Under the pieces are notes generated by a model. It made no database searches, had not been told where the DNA came from, and worked only from the letters and a program-made list of their open reading frames with translations. Both the position numbers and the translations under genes were made by a program. Below, piece after piece: positions 56,718-64,000 of a stretch of 64,000 nt of DNA. The stretch spans positions 2,914,001 to 2,978,000 of the forward strand of contig NZ_CP026167.1 in assembly GCF_002902985.1 (NCBI RefSeq). Reading direction: 5' to 3'. How positions within the stretch are numbered: the stretch's first letter is position 1; each line of letters begins with the position of its first letter. The DNA is from Leclercia sp. LSNIH1. GTDB taxonomy: Bacteria > Pseudomonadota > Gammaproteobacteria > Enterobacterales > Enterobacteriaceae.

Positions 56718-59096
56718 ATGTCCAACAATGGCTCGTCACCGCTGGTGCTTTGGTATAACCAACTCGGCATGAATGATGTAGACAGAGTTGGAGGCAAAAA
56801 TGCCTCCCTGGGTGAAATGATTACAAATCTGTCCAGTATGGGTGTCTCCGTACCGAATGGATTTGCTACCACCGCCGATGCTTTTAACTATTTTCTGGAT
56901 CAAAGCGGCGTAAACCAGCGCATTTACGAACTACTGGATAATACGGACATTGATGATGTCTCCGAGCTTGCAAAAGCCGGGGCTCAGATCCGCCAGTGGA
57001 TCATCGACACACCTTTCCAGCCTGAACTGGAAAAAGCCATTCACGACGCCTACAACCAGCTTTCCGCTGACGATGCGCAGGCCTCCTTTGCCGTGCGCTC
57101 CTCTGCGACCGCAGAAGATATGCCAGATGCCTCCTTCGCCGGACAGCAGGAGACCTTCCTCAACGTGCAGGGCTACGATGCGGTACTGGTGGCGGTAAAA
57201 CATGTGTTTGCCTCCCTGTTTAACGACCGCGCAATCTCCTATCGCGTGCATCAGGGTTATGACCACCGTGGCGTTGCGCTCTCGGCGGGCGTGCAGCGCA
57301 TGGTGCGTTCAGACCTGGCCTCATCAGGGGTGATGTTCTCTATTGATACCGAATCGGGTTTCGATCAGGTGGTCTTTATCACCTCTGCCTGGGGTCTGGG
57401 CGAGATGGTGGTGCAGGGTGCCGTCAACCCTGACGAATTCTATGTTCACAAGCCAACCCTGGCTGCGGATCGCCCGGCTATCGTGCGCCGTACCATGGGG
57501 TCGAAAAAGATCCGCATGGTTTACGCCCCAACCCAGGAGCACGGCAAGCAGGTTCGCATTGAAGATGTGCCGCAGGAACAGTGCGACCGCTTCTCGCTGA
57601 CCGATGCCGAGGTGCAGGAGCTGGCGAAGCAGGCGGTGCAGATTGAGAAGCACTATGGCCGTCCGATGGATATCGAATGGGCGAAAGACGGTAACACCGG
57701 CAAACTGTTCATCGTCCAGGCGCGTCCGGAAACCGTCCGTTCCCGCGGCCAGGTGATGGAGCGTTACACCCTGCATGCCCAGGGCAAAATCATCGCTGAA
57801 GGCCGTGCCATCGGCCACCGCATCGGCGCAGGCCCGGTGAAGGTTATCCATGACATCAGCGAAATGAACCGTATCCAGCCGGGGGACGTGCTGGTAACAG
57901 ACATGACCGACCCGGACTGGGAACCGATCATGAAAAAGGCCTCGGCAATTGTCACCAACCGTGGCGGTCGCACCTGTCACGCGGCGATCATCGCCCGTGA
58001 GCTGGGTATTCCGGCGGTCGTCGGCTGTGGTGACGCCACGGAACGTATGAAGGACGATGAGAACGTCACCGTCTCCTGCGCCGAAGGCGACACCGGTTAT
58101 GTCTACGCGGAGCTGCTGGACTTCAGCGTGAAGAGCTCCAGCGTGGATACCATGCCGGATCTGCCGCTGAAGATTATGATGAACGTCGGCAACCCGGACC
58201 GGGCGTTTGACTTCGCCTGCCTGCCAAACGAAGGCGTTGGCCTGGCGCGACTGGAGTTCATCATCAACCGTATGATCGGGGTTCACCCGCGTGCGCTGCT
58301 GGAGTTCGACGACCAGGATCAGAAGCTGCAAAAAGAGATCCGCGAGATGATGAAGGGCTACGACTCGCCGAAAGAGTTCTACGTTGGCCGTCTGACTGAA
58401 GGGATTGCGACGCTGGGTGCGGCATTCTTCCCGAAACGCGTCATCGTCCGTCTCTCCGACTTCAAATCTAACGAATATGCCAACCTGGTGGGCGGCGAGC
58501 GTTATGAACCAGAAGAAGAGAACCCGATGCTGGGCTTCCGTGGCGCCGGTCGTTATGTCTCTGACAGCTTCCGCGACTGTTTTGCCCTGGAGTGCGAGGC
58601 GGTAAAACGCGTGCGTAACGATATGGGGCTGACCAATGTTGAGATCATGGTGCCGTTCGTGCGGACCGTGGATCAGGCGAAAGCGGTCATTGACGAACTG
58701 GCGCGTCAGGGGCTGAAGCGCGGCGAGAACGGGCTCAAAATCATTATGATGTGTGAGATCCCGTCCAACGCCCTGCTGGCAGAGCAGTTCCTGGAACACT
58801 TCGACGGCTTCTCTATCGGCTCGAACGATATGACGCAGCTGGCGCTGGGTCTGGATCGCGACTCCGGCGTGGTTTCCGCGCTGTTTGATGAGCGTAACGA
58901 GGCGGTTAAAGCGCTGCTGTCGATGGCCATCCGCGCCGCGAAGAAGCAGGGTAAGTACGTGGGTATCTGTGGTCAGGGCCCGTCCGACCATGAAGACTTT
59001 GCCGCATGGCTGATGGACGAGGGGATCGACAGTCTCTCCCTCAACCCGGATACCGTGGTACAAACCTGGCTGAGCCTGGCCGAACTGAAAAAGTAA
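56718..59096 (+). CDS. ppsA: Phosphoenolpyruvate synthase
   Basis: Gluconeogenic enzyme making PEP, AMP and phosphate from pyruvate and ATP. The 792-residue protein has an N-terminal ATP-grasp domain (about 1-350), a central swivelling domain with the phosphorylated His421 ([13 protein letters not shown]), and a C-terminal PEP-binding TIM barrel with [10 protein letters not shown] and the cysteine-containing GICGQGPSD. The regulatory threonine of PpsR control is the residue two before His421. Confidence 0.98.
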   Translation: MSNNGSSPLVLWYNQLGMNDVDRVGGKNASLGEMITNLSSMGVSVPNGFATTADAFNYFLDQSGVNQRIYELLDNTDIDDVSELAKAGAQIRQWIIDTPFQPELEKAIHDAYNQLSADDAQASFAVRSSATAEDMPDASFAGQQETFLNVQGYDAVLVAVKHVFASLFNDRAISYRVHQGYDHRGVALSAGVQRMVRSDLASSGVMFSIDTESGFDQVVFITSAWGLGEMVVQGAVNPDEFYVHKPTLAADRPAIVRRTMGSKKIRMVYAPTQEHGKQVRIEDVPQEQCDRFSLTDAEVQELAKQAVQIEKHYGRPMDIEWAKDGNTGKLFIVQARPETVRSRGQVMERYTLHAQGKIIAEGRAIGHRIGAGPVKVIHDISEMNRIQPGDVLVTDMTDPDWEPIMKKASAIVTNRGGRTCHAAIIARELGIPAVVGCGDATERMKDDENVTVSCAEGDTGYVYAELLDFSVKSSSVDTMPDLPLKIMMNVGNPDRAFDFACLPNEGVGLARLEFIINRMIGVHPRALLEFDDQDQKLQKEIREMMKGYDSPKEFYVGRLTEGIATLGAAFFPKRVIVRLSDFKSNEYANLVGGERYEPEEENPMLGFRGAGRYVSDSFRDCFALECEAVKRVRNDMGLTNVEIMVPFVRTVDQAKAVIDELARQGLKRGENGLKIIMMCEIPSNALLAEQFLEHFDGFSIGSNDMTQLALGLDRDSGVVSALFDERNEAVKALLSMAIRAAKKQGKYVGICGQGPSDHEDFAAWLMDEGIDSLSLNPDTVVQTWLSLAELKK

Positions 59097-59114
59097 CATT
59101 CAGCTTATGCACGA

Positions 59115-59150
59115 TAAAAGGTGAGGATATTGATCCTCACCTTTTTTATT
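59115..59150 (+). terminator. Terminator after ppsA
   Basis: AAAAGGTGAGGAT and ATCCTCACCTTTT arms around a short loop are followed by TTATTT. It separates ppsA from the sugar operon. Confidence 0.9.
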
Positions 59151-59204
59151 TCCCCTGAGACTTGCTCTCCATCACAAATAAATCAAAAAACTAAATATCA
59201 TAAT

Positions 59205-59289
59205 TTGTCTGTTAATTTAGACAATTGTTAGCGGGCAAAGCGTTGCTAATAATTGAGCCTCGAATGCGCACGAATCTGATTCTTGCGCA
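59205..59289 (+). promoter_or_regulatory. Palindrome cluster upstream of the GPH-GH3 operon
   Basis: Three inverted repeats lie in 85 bp: TTGTCT/AGACAA at 59205-59224, CAATTGTTAGC/GCTAATAATTG at 59222-59232 and 59245-59255 (one mismatch), and a 25-bp palindrome at 59265-59289 with arms TGCGCACGAATC and GATTCTTGCGCA (one mismatch, one-base centre). The last is 43 bases before the start codon. They look like operators for an unidentified sugar regulator. Confidence 0.7.
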
Positions 59290-59332
59290 GCTGGTTGAAA
59301 TAATTTTAACCTGATAAAAAGGCTCATTAAAA

Positions 59333-60733
59333 ATGACAATTTCCTCTGTATTGAGTACGAAGGATAAAATAGGCTATGGATTAGGTGATATGGCCAGCGC
59401 GCTGGTTTGGCAAACCGCGACGTTATTTTTGGCCTACTTTTATACCGATGTTTTTGGCCTGCCTGCGGCCATTATGGGTACCATGTTTTTAGTCGTCAGG
59501 GTGGTGGATGCCTTTGTCGATCCCTGTATTGGGGCGCTGGTCGATCGCACCCAAACCCGCCACGGTCGTTTCCGCCCCTGGCTGCTCTGGTTCGCCATTC
59601 CGTTTGGCGTCAGCTGCCTGATTACCTTCTATGTTCCGGACGTAGGCGCCACGGCAAAAATTATCTATGCCTGCGTAACCTACGCTATTTTAAGCCTTAT
59701 CTACTCCGCCATTAACGTGCCTTACTGCGCAATGCCCGGCGCTCTGACGCTGGATCCGCGCGAGCGCCACTCCCTGCAATCCTGGCGTTTTGGTTTGTCG
59801 TTTATCGGCGGTCTGATCGTCACGGTTATCGCCTTACCGCTGGTCTCTTATTTAGGCAATGATAACGTTCAGAAGGGCTATTTTTATGCCATGAGCCTTA
59901 TGGGGTTATTAGGCATTATCTTATTCTTCTGCTGTTTCTTTATGACCCGCGAACGTTATTCTCCCCGTAATGACACCTCGGGCTCAATGCTGACGGATTT
60001 AAAACTGCTGGCCGGAAATAGCCAGTGGCGAATCGTTTTTCTGTTCAATATTCTCCTGCTTACCGCGGTGGTCACGCGTGGGTCAGCAACGATGTATTAC
60101 GTGAAATATGTTCTGCTGCGCCCCGAACTGATTTTTGCCTTTATTGTCTCTGGGATGGTGGCTTCGCTGAGCGGTGCCTTATTATCCGAACGCCTGCTGG
60201 GAAAATTTGACCGGGTTCGCGCTTATCAGTGGACCATTATTACCTTCGTTATTTTTGGCGCGCTGATTTTCTTCATTCCGCCTTCCCAGGTCTGGCTGAT
60301 CTTTGGTTTGAATATCATCTTCAGCTTCATACAAAACCTGACCACGCCGCTCCAGTGGACCATGTTCTCGGACGTGGTGGACTACGAAGAGCATCGCAGC
60401 GGTCGCCGACTCGACGGGCTGGTGTTCTCTACTGCGCTGTTCGCCATCAAATTTGGTCTTGCGCTGGGCGGTGCCGTGGTGGGCTGGGTGCTGGGGATGG
60501 TGGATTACGCGCCGGGAGAGGCCACCCAGGCCCCGCACGTGCTCTCTACGATCAACGCCTTGTTCACCCTGATCCCCTGCGGCCTGTTTATTTGCATGGT
60601 GCTGCTGCTGGCTGTCTACAAGCTCAACAGCCGACTGGTGGATACCATTGCGCGTGAACTCGCCAGCAAACGTGAAACCCGTAACGAGGCAGGGCACCTC
60701 AGCCCGGCAATTCATTCCGCAACTCAGGAGTAA
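59333..60733 (+). CDS. GPH-family glycoside/pentoside:cation symporter
   Basis: A 466-residue permease with about twelve hydrophobic helices, of the glycoside-pentoside-hexuronide family (MelB/UidB/YicJ relatives). Family signs are GYGLGDMASALVWQTATLFL at the start, VRVVDAFVDPCIGALVDRTQ (sodium/proton aspartates) and MFSDVVDYEEHRSGRRLDGL near residue 340. The neighbour is a GH3 beta-glycosidase 3 bp downstream, so it probably imports the enzyme's substrate. K-12 has no counterpart at this site. Confidence 0.88.
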   Translation: MTISSVLSTKDKIGYGLGDMASALVWQTATLFLAYFYTDVFGLPAAIMGTMFLVVRVVDAFVDPCIGALVDRTQTRHGRFRPWLLWFAIPFGVSCLITFYVPDVGATAKIIYACVTYAILSLIYSAINVPYCAMPGALTLDPRERHSLQSWRFGLSFIGGLIVTVIALPLVSYLGNDNVQKGYFYAMSLMGLLGIILFFCCFFMTRERYSPRNDTSGSMLTDLKLLAGNSQWRIVFLFNILLLTAVVTRGSATMYYVKYVLLRPELIFAFIVSGMVASLSGALLSERLLGKFDRVRAYQWTIITFVIFGALIFFIPPSQVWLIFGLNIIFSFIQNLTTPLQWTMFSDVVDYEEHRSGRRLDGLVFSTALFAIKFGLALGGAVVGWVLGMVDYAPGEATQAPHVLSTINALFTLIPCGLFICMVLLLAVYKLNSRLVDTIARELASKRETRNEAGHLSPAIHSATQE

Positions 60734-60736
60734 CTG

Positions 60737-63118
60737 ATGACTGCTATTTACAAGGATGCGGGCCGTCCCGTGCAGGAGCGCGTCGCCGACTTACTGGCGC
60801 GCATGACCCCGGAAGAGAAATTTGCCCAGATGCACGCTTACTGGCTGATCCTCGATGAGAACGGCAACCACCGTGAGCGTAGCGATCTGAGCGATGAATT
60901 TGCCGGCGTAAGTGAACAGGCCGCCCTGAGCGAACGCCTGAAGCTGGGCGTCGGGCAGATCACCCGTCCGCTGGGCACCCACATTGTTGATGCCAGAACC
61001 GGCGTGCGCGCCGCTAACCGTCTGCAACGCATGATGATGGAGGAGACGCGGCTCGGTATACCGGCGCTGTTTCACGAAGAGTGCCTGGTGGGGCTGCTGT
61101 GTAAAGACGCCACCCTGTTTCCCTCCTCACTGAACTACGGTTCAACCTGGGATCCGGAGCTGGTGCATCGTGCCGCTGAACAGATAGGTAACGAGGCTCG
61201 TTCGGTTGGCTGCCAGCAGGGACTGGCACCGGTGCTGGACGTCTCCCGCGACGTGCGATGGGGACGAACAGAAGAGACCTTTGGCGAGGACCCGTGGCTG
61301 GTGGGGGTGATGGCAACGGCATATGTGAAGGGCTTGCAGGGCGATAAGCGCGATCTGCTGGCGACCCTCAAGCACTATGTTGGCCACTCCTTTAGCGAAG
61401 GGGCGCGCAACCACGCCCCGGTCCATCTTGGTTTCAGCGAACTCAACGACACCTTCCTGCTGCCTTTTGAGATGGCGGTGAAGCTGGCGAATGCCGGGTC
61501 AGTGATGCCGGCTTATCACGATATTGATAATCAACCCGGCCACAGCGACCACTTCCTGCTCACCACCGTGCTGCGCGAGCAGTGGGGCTTTGACGGCATC
61601 ATCGTGGCGGATTACGGCGGCGTGAGTCTGTTGCATCAGCACCATGGGATAGCCCACGATGCAGCCGAATCGGCCGCGCTGGCCTTTAACGCCGGGCTGG
61701 ACGTCGAACTGCCAAAAGATGACTGCGCCCGGCATCTGGCCGGGGCGGTGGAGCGGGGCCTGATGGCCATGGAGAAAGTAGATGAGATCGTCGCCCGCGT
61801 ACTGACCGAAAAATTCCGCCTTGGGCTCTTTGAACATCCCTATGCCGACGAAAACGCCATCGATCTGCAAAGTGACGAGACTCGCCGGGTGGCCCGCGAG
61901 GTGGCGACGCGCTCGCTAACCCTGCTGGAGAACCGCGGCGTTCTGCCTCTCTCCGGTAAACCTCGCGTGGCGGTGGTCGGGCCCACGGCGGACGATCCGC
62001 TGGCGCTGTTAAGCGGCTACAGCTTCCCGGTCCATTTGATCATCAGTGACATGGTGGAAGAGACCGCTCAGGTGACCACCCCGCTGCAGGCACTGAAGCA
62101 CTACCTGGGCGAGGCCCACGTTCAGTATGCGCAAGGGTGTCATATCATCGAAAAACGTATGGCGGGGGCCCCGGTTTTCCCGGGGGACAGCAGCGGTAAA
62201 CCGATGCAGCAGTCGCCGGTTTCGCAGGATACCCAGCTCATCCCGCACGCTGTGCGGGTCGCCAACGACAGCGATGTGGTGGTGGCATGCGTGGGGGACC
62301 TGGCGGGCCTGTTCCAGAGCGGCACCGTGGGTGAGGGCTCGGATACGGACAGCCTGAATCTGCCCGGCGTACAGCAGCAGTTGCTGGAGGCGCTGGTGGC
62401 GACCGGCAAACCGGTGATCGTGGTGATGACGGGAGGGCGGCCATACAACCTGCAGGGGCTGGAAGATCGCGTAGCGGCCCTGATGATGGCCTGGGCGCCG
62501 GGTCAGGAAGGCGGCTGGGCCATCGCCGATGTACTGACCGGGCGGGCAGAGCCACAGGGCAGGCTGGTGGTCAGCGTACCGAAAAGCGCGGGGGCAATGC
62601 CTTTCTACTACAACCACAAGCTGAAAAGCGGCGGTACGCCGTTCGCCTTCCACTTTGGGGCTCGCTATCCCTTTGGCTATGGCCTGGGCTGGACCACCTT
62701 CAGCTGGGGAGCCGCACGGCTGGCTGAGAGCAGGGTGCCCGTCGACGGCGAGGTGAGGCTGAGCATCGACGTGAAAAACAGCGGCGAGCGCAGCGGGAGC
62801 GAAGTGGTCCAGGTTTACGTCCGGGATAAAGTCGCCAGCCAGGTGCGGCCCTTGCAGGAGCTAAAAGCCTTCCAGCGCGTCACCCTGTCTCCGGGTGAAA
62901 GCGCCACGCTCACCTTTACCCTGCCTGTGGATCTCTTCAACTTTACGCGCCGGGACGGCAAACGCGTGGTTGAGCCGGGCGAGTTTGAATTGCAGGTCGG
63001 GGCATCGTCGGCGGATATTCGCGAGGTGGTCACTGTCGAGGCGACGGGCGACACCCGGGTATTACCTTGCGAATGGCGTATGGTGAGTCACTGCACGGTT
63101 GAGAAGAGCGCGAGCTAA
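60737..63118 (+). CDS. GH3 beta-glycosidase (beta-xylosidase/beta-glucosidase type)
   Basis: A 793-residue cytoplasmic glycoside hydrolase family 3 enzyme without signal peptide. Domain order: (beta/alpha)8 barrel (about 1-370) with the nucleophile Asp292 in IIVADYGGVSLL and LKHYVGHSFSEGARNHAPVHL as the loop-shaping substrate region; GH3 C-terminal alpha/beta domain (about 400-640); fibronectin-III-like domain (about 690-780). Substrate is unknown; the fold and symporter suggest xylosides, glucosides or similar. It starts 3 bp after the symporter stop. Confidence 0.9.
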   Translation: MTAIYKDAGRPVQERVADLLARMTPEEKFAQMHAYWLILDENGNHRERSDLSDEFAGVSEQAALSERLKLGVGQITRPLGTHIVDARTGVRAANRLQRMMMEETRLGIPALFHEECLVGLLCKDATLFPSSLNYGSTWDPELVHRAAEQIGNEARSVGCQQGLAPVLDVSRDVRWGRTEETFGEDPWLVGVMATAYVKGLQGDKRDLLATLKHYVGHSFSEGARNHAPVHLGFSELNDTFLLPFEMAVKLANAGSVMPAYHDIDNQPGHSDHFLLTTVLREQWGFDGIIVADYGGVSLLHQHHGIAHDAAESAALAFNAGLDVELPKDDCARHLAGAVERGLMAMEKVDEIVARVLTEKFRLGLFEHPYADENAIDLQSDETRRVAREVATRSLTLLENRGVLPLSGKPRVAVVGPTADDPLALLSGYSFPVHLIISDMVEETAQVTTPLQALKHYLGEAHVQYAQGCHIIEKRMAGAPVFPGDSSGKPMQQSPVSQDTQLIPHAVRVANDSDVVVACVGDLAGLFQSGTVGEGSDTDSLNLPGVQQQLLEALVATGKPVIVVMTGGRPYNLQGLEDRVAALMMAWAPGQEGGWAIADVLTGRAEPQGRLVVSVPKSAGAMPFYYNHKLKSGGTPFAFHFGARYPFGYGLGWTTFSWGAARLAESRVPVDGEVRLSIDVKNSGERSGSEVVQVYVRDKVASQVRPLQELKAFQRVTLSPGESATLTFTLPVDLFNFTRRDGKRVVEPGEFELQVGASSADIREVVTVEATGDTRVLPCEWRMVSHCTVEKSAS

Positions 63119-63126
63119 GGTGCTGT

Positions 63127-63156
63127 AAAGGCGGGAATCTTTTCTCCCGCCTGGTT
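63127..63156 (+). terminator. Terminator after the GH3 gene
   Basis: AAGGCGGGA and TCCCGCCT arms around ATCTTTTC are followed by a short T-run. It ends the GPH-GH3 transcript, facing the rprA terminator. Confidence 0.75.
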
Positions 63157-63164
63157 TGCAGGAT

Positions 63165-63273
63165 AAAAAAAAGCCCATCGTGGGAGATGGGCAAAGACTA
63201 CACACAGCAATTCGTTGTTTCACTCAGGGGATTTCCATGCTTATAAATCAAGGTGTTGTTGATTCATAACCGT
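63165..63273 (-). ncRNA. rprA: RprA regulatory small RNA
   Basis: The minus strand from 63273 reads ACGGTTATGAATCAAC and on to a terminator GCCCATC...GATGGGC with eight Ts ending at 63165. The body, including CCCCTGAGTGAAACAACGAA, matches E. coli RprA, the Hfq-bound RNA that activates rpoS translation. The first stem is kept (TTATGAATCAA with TTGATTTATAA, one G-U) but the loop is longer than in K-12. A -10 TACTAT lies just upstream. It sits beside ydiK as in K-12. Length about 109. Confidence 0.95.
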
Positions 63274-63308
63274 GACCTAATAGTAGGCATAGGGAATTTT
63301 TGCGTCGA

Positions 63309-63322
63309 TCAGATTCGTCTCA
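63309..63322 (-). promoter_or_regulatory. RcsB box of rprA
   Basis: TGAGACGAATCTGA (minus strand) agrees with the RcsB box of E. coli rprA and lies about 40 bases upstream of the RNA start, near the -35 region. This supports Rcs phosphorelay control. Confidence 0.75.
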
Positions 63323-63461
63323 ATAGTTTAAAAAGCATGAAGAATTTATGAAGTAGATTGAAGGAATTACGCGCAGGAAAGGCTTTAGCAGCGCTTAAGG
63401 GAAATCCAATTGATAAGTGGAGCTTAACATTCTGGTGGGCGAACCCACCAGAACGGGAGCG

Positions 63462-64000
63462 TTACTTTTTGACCTCGTCCGTTTCGTTAAGGGAGGCGAG
63501 CAGGACAGCAGGATCGGTCGGCGGCAGCGGGACCTCGTGCACCCACGCAGAGAAGAGTCGCCAGGAGACAGCCAGCAGTACCGGTCCGATAAACAGACCG
63601 ATCATCCCAAAAGCAATCAGCCCCCCGATAACGCCGGAGAGGATCAGTATCAATGGCAGGTCTGCACCCATGCGAATCAGAATCGGGCGGATGACGTTAT
63701 CCATCGTGCCCACCACGCAGCTCCACACCAGCAGGAAGGTGCCCCAGGTGGTATCGCCGCTCCAGTAGAGCCAGACAATCGCCGGGACCAGAACCAGCAA
63801 TGGCCCCAGCTGCATCAGGCAGGTTAACAGCATCAGCACCGTAAAGAGGGTGGCGTAAGGCACCCCGGCGATCGCCAGGCCCACACCGCCCAGCACCGAC
63901 TGCACCAGAGCGGTCACCACCACACCTAAAGCCACGGCCCGCACGGCCTGCGCCGCCAGCAGCATCGCCGCGTCGCCGCGTGTCGAGGCCAGACGGGTGG
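63462..64000 (-). CDS. ydiK: YdiK, AI-2E family membrane transporter (3' part only)
   Basis: The frame runs from the window end to a stop at 63462, about 179 C-terminal residues of YdiK, an eight-helix AI-2E/PerM-family membrane protein. Conserved hydrophobic helices include VWLYWSGDTTWGTFLLVWS, the DNVIRPILI motif and the LSGVIGGLIAFGMIGLFIGP helix. The function is not proven; transport of a signal molecule or cation is proposed for the family. The 5' part is outside the window. Confidence 0.93.
   Translation of the reverse strand, partial: TRLASTRGDAAMLLAAQAVRAVALGVVVTALVQSVLGGVGLAIAGVPYATLFTVLMLLTCLMQLGPLLVLVPAIVWLYWSGDTTWGTFLLVWSCVVGTMDNVIRPILIRMGADLPLILILSGVIGGLIAFGMIGLFIGPVLLAVSWRLFSAWVHEVPLPPTDPAVLLASLNETDEVKK

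Noticed and set aside
57324..59099. A 591-codon open frame opposite ppsA
   Set aside because: Antisense to a fully conserved enzyme, with histidine- and arginine-rich low-complexity translation typical of shadow frames.

Overview
The window is a chromosomal segment of a member of the Enterobacteriaceae. Almost every gene has a recognisable Escherichia coli K-12 counterpart, and the order follows the K-12 interval from ydjA through ppsA to ydiK. It is not E. coli itself: ynjI, ydjX/ydjY and arpB are absent, ynjA sits in a new place, and kduD and a two-gene glycoside operon occupy positions they do not have in K-12. Protein divergence, moderately high GC and the variant REP sequences suggest an Enterobacter/Leclercia/Lelliottia-type organism. 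I cannot fix the genus from sequence reading alone.

Layout. 1-5.4 kb: end of nitroreductase ydjA, then selD-topB, a REP pair, gdhA and ynjH. 5.4-12.5 kb: nudG, ynjA-ynjF, the rhodanese ynjE, the ynjBCD ABC transporter, a TVP38-type membrane protein and xthA. 13.3-19.8 kb: a long control region with a sigma-54 promoter followed by the complete arginine-succinyltransferase operon astCADBE. 20-23.8 kb: spy, ves, the SOS nuclease cho, nadE and osmE. 23.8-29.3 kb: the complete chitobiose operon chbBCARFG with a hairpin in each of three intercistronic gaps. 29.3-38.9 kb: katE, cedA, tcyP, ydjM with two LexA boxes, kduD with a KdgR box, hxpB, yniB, yniA, ydiZ and pfkB.

39-48.5 kb: ydiY behind a short leader ORF that contains a terminator-like hairpin, an unrecognised small secreted protein, and two tiny membrane-protein genes (yniD and a 30-residue ORF). 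Then comes the translation cluster thrS-infC-rpmI-rplT-pheM-pheS-pheT-ihfA, in which infC starts with AUU. 48.5-59.1 kb: btuC-btuE-btuD-nlpC, ydiV, selO, ydiE/hemP with a Fur box, REPs, aroH with a TrpR operator overlapping the ppsR stop codon, and ppsR/ppsA diverging. 59.2-64 kb: a GPH-family sugar symporter plus a GH3 beta-glycosidase behind strong palindromes, then the sRNA gene rprA on the minus strand and the 3' part of ydiK.

The most interesting new candidates are the ydiY leader ORF/attenuator, the palindrome cluster that probably controls the GPH-GH3 operon, the KdgR boxes at kduD and ppsA, and the pair of tiny membrane-protein genes. No phage, insertion sequence, CRISPR array, tRNA or rRNA gene was seen.
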